The notes beneath the pieces are model-generated. The model was not told the DNA's origin, did not search any database, and saw nothing but the letters and a program-made list of their open reading frames with translations. A stretch of 64,000 bases of DNA from Parvicella tangerina (lineage in GTDB: Bacteria > Bacteroidota > Bacteroidia > Flavobacteriales_D > Parvicellaceae): positions 1,116,001-1,180,000 of the forward strand of contig NZ_OU015584.1 of the NCBI RefSeq assembly GCF_907165195.1, in the 5' to 3' direction. A program made the translations under genes and the position numbers. This document shows, one piece after another, positions 62,996-64,000 of this stretch. The first letter of the stretch is position 1. Each line of letters starts with the position of its first letter.

Positions 62996-63943
62996 ATGGA
63001 ATTTAACAAGAAAGGTCATATATTCAAACCAACTGGTGAATACTCTTGGAGTAGGAGTCACGCACAAGTGCCATTTGCCTTCAAGTTGAATGACGATGTT
63101 ATACGTGTTTTCTTCGCAACTCGAGATGAGAACAGTAGTTCAAGTACATCTTTTGTTGATGTAGATGCGGATAATCCATCTAATATTTTAAAAGTGCATG
63201 ATCAACCTGTCATTCAAAAAGGGTCACAAGGATCGTTTGATGATTCTGGAACCATGCCTTCATGGTTTTTAATGTCTGATAATAAATTACTACTCTATTA
63301 TACAGCTTGGAATAGAAGTAAAGAAGCATCTTACCGATTATCAATTGGGTTAGCTGAGAGCACTGACAATGGCTTGAGTTTTACTAAATTATTCAAAGGA
63401 CCAGTTCTGGATAGAAATATTAACGACCCGATCTGGGTTGGTCAGCCTTGCGTGCTAAAAGAAGCTGATGTCTGGAAAATGTGGTATCTCTGCTGTGAAA
63501 AAATTGAGATTATCGATGGTCACCCTGAGCCGTTCTACAATGTTAAATATGCCGAGTCTCAAGATGGGATCAATTGGGTAAGGAATAATGAAACTTGTAT
63601 AGGCTTCGAAGATGGAAAAACTGAAGCCATTGGCAGACCTTGCGTATGGAGGTATAAAAACAAATATTGGATGTTCCACTCAAACAGAATGGCTAAAGGT
63701 TATCGTGATTATAAAGAGGCTAGTTACAGAATAGAGTTGTCATCTTCTACGGATGGAATTCATTGGAACAAAGAAGAATGGTTTGAGATGCCAAAAAGTG
63801 GAAATCCAGAAGAATGGGATGGAATGATGAATGAGTACACTTCTGTTGTTCCAAAAAATGATAGCGGTGAGTTTTACGTTTTCTACAACGGCAACGGTTT
63901 TGGTGGTAGTGGCTTTGGATATTTCGTTCTAAACTTGGATTGA
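62996..63943 (+). CDS. GH43-like five-bladed propeller protein
   Basis: A 315-residue protein with repeated beta-propeller blades: RVFFATRDENSSSSTSFV, LLLYYTAWNRS, KMWYLCCEKIE, YWMFHSNRMAKGYRDYK and FYVFYNGNGF. This arrangement is shared by GH43/GH130-type enzymes and by non-enzymatic sugar-binding relatives in polysaccharide loci. Candidate acids exist but cannot be assigned without a structure comparison. No signal peptide, so it is cytoplasmic, which argues for a biosynthetic or modifying role. It overlaps the next ATG by one base. Confidence 0.65.
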   Translation: MEFNKKGHIFKPTGEYSWSRSHAQVPFAFKLNDDVIRVFFATRDENSSSSTSFVDVDADNPSNILKVHDQPVIQKGSQGSFDDSGTMPSWFLMSDNKLLLYYTAWNRSKEASYRLSIGLAESTDNGLSFTKLFKGPVLDRNINDPIWVGQPCVLKEADVWKMWYLCCEKIEIIDGHPEPFYNVKYAESQDGINWVRNNETCIGFEDGKTEAIGRPCVWRYKNKYWMFHSNRMAKGYRDYKEASYRIELSSSTDGIHWNKEEWFEMPKSGNPEEWDGMMNEYTSVVPKNDSGEFYVFYNGNGFGGSGFGYFVLNLD

Positions 63944-64000
63944 TGACTGAATCAATTGATAATATTGAGTCTTGCATCGTTTGTGGTGGTTCTATATGGA
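63943..64000 (+). CDS. Start of a further locus gene (truncated at window edge)
   Basis: ATG at 63943 overlaps the previous stop by one base and the frame stays open to the window edge. The visible residues include SCIVCGG, a cysteine pair like the zinc-binding start of sugar C-methyltransferases in such loci. Only 19 codons are visible, so the product is a guess. Confidence 0.45.
   Translation, partial: MTESIDNIESCIVCGGSIW

Noticed and set aside
1-64000. tRNA, rRNA, CRISPR arrays and prophage
   Set aside because: Looked for cloverleaf-like clusters, spaced direct repeats and phage structural genes; the tail-fibre-like protein is a Bacteroidota adhesin type with no phage neighbours.

Overview
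The window reads as chromosome from a Bacteroidota bacterium, most likely a marine Flavobacteriales relative. The evidence is type IX secretion (T9SS) sorting domains of types A and B, SprB-type repeats, BatA, OstA-like, DUF4296, DUF4476, DUF6340 and DUF2490 proteins, and many promoters of the Bacteroidota form TAnnTTTG, one with a TTTG box exactly 19 bases upstream. No tRNA, rRNA, CRISPR array, insertion sequence or integrase was seen. Genes are packed in short operons with 1-20 base overlaps.

Layout. 1-3.5 kb: tandem repeat adhesins with a tail-fibre look, followed by a short T9SS type B sorting protein. 3.6-10.4 kb: a saccharopine dehydrogenase-like enzyme, a DUF4476/DUF6340 pair, a T9SS cargo and RecQ. 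10.4-18 kb: a disturbed region. An AsmA-like gene has lost its N-terminal half, a SprB-repeat gene has lost its 3' end, and between them lies a visibly AT-richer cassette (EF-hand lipoprotein, VTC polyphosphate polymerase, DUF4956 membrane protein, DUF2490 barrel and a CotH fragment). Both cassette edges coincide with the heptamer TTTGATT. 18-49 kb: mostly housekeeping genes (prfB, an MsbA-like exporter, ruvX, ribD, mltG, era, der, dihydroorotase, purA, a Fur-family regulator, relA/spoT, fumarylacetoacetase, glyA) mixed with small lipoproteins, T9SS cargo and envelope genes. 49.2-50.6 kb: a compact exosortase operon with its own 80-residue substrate. 50.8-64 kb: a surface polysaccharide locus with a Wzc-like tyrosine autokinase that ends in ten Tyr-Gly units, a large T9SS cargo, a glycosyltransferase, a Wzm/Wzt-type ABC exporter, a sulfotransferase, a DegT aminotransferase, WbqC, a NeuD-like acyltransferase, a GH43-like propeller protein and the start of another gene.

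Much of the accessory content acts at the cell surface: secretion and anchoring (T9SS cargo, exosortase), polysaccharide synthesis and export, adhesins, and the putative polyphosphate/CotH cassette. The strongest leads are the cassette with truncated genes at both edges, the self-contained exosortase operon, the Tyr-Gly tail of the kinase, and the adhesin gene coupled to a near-bare T9SS sorting domain.
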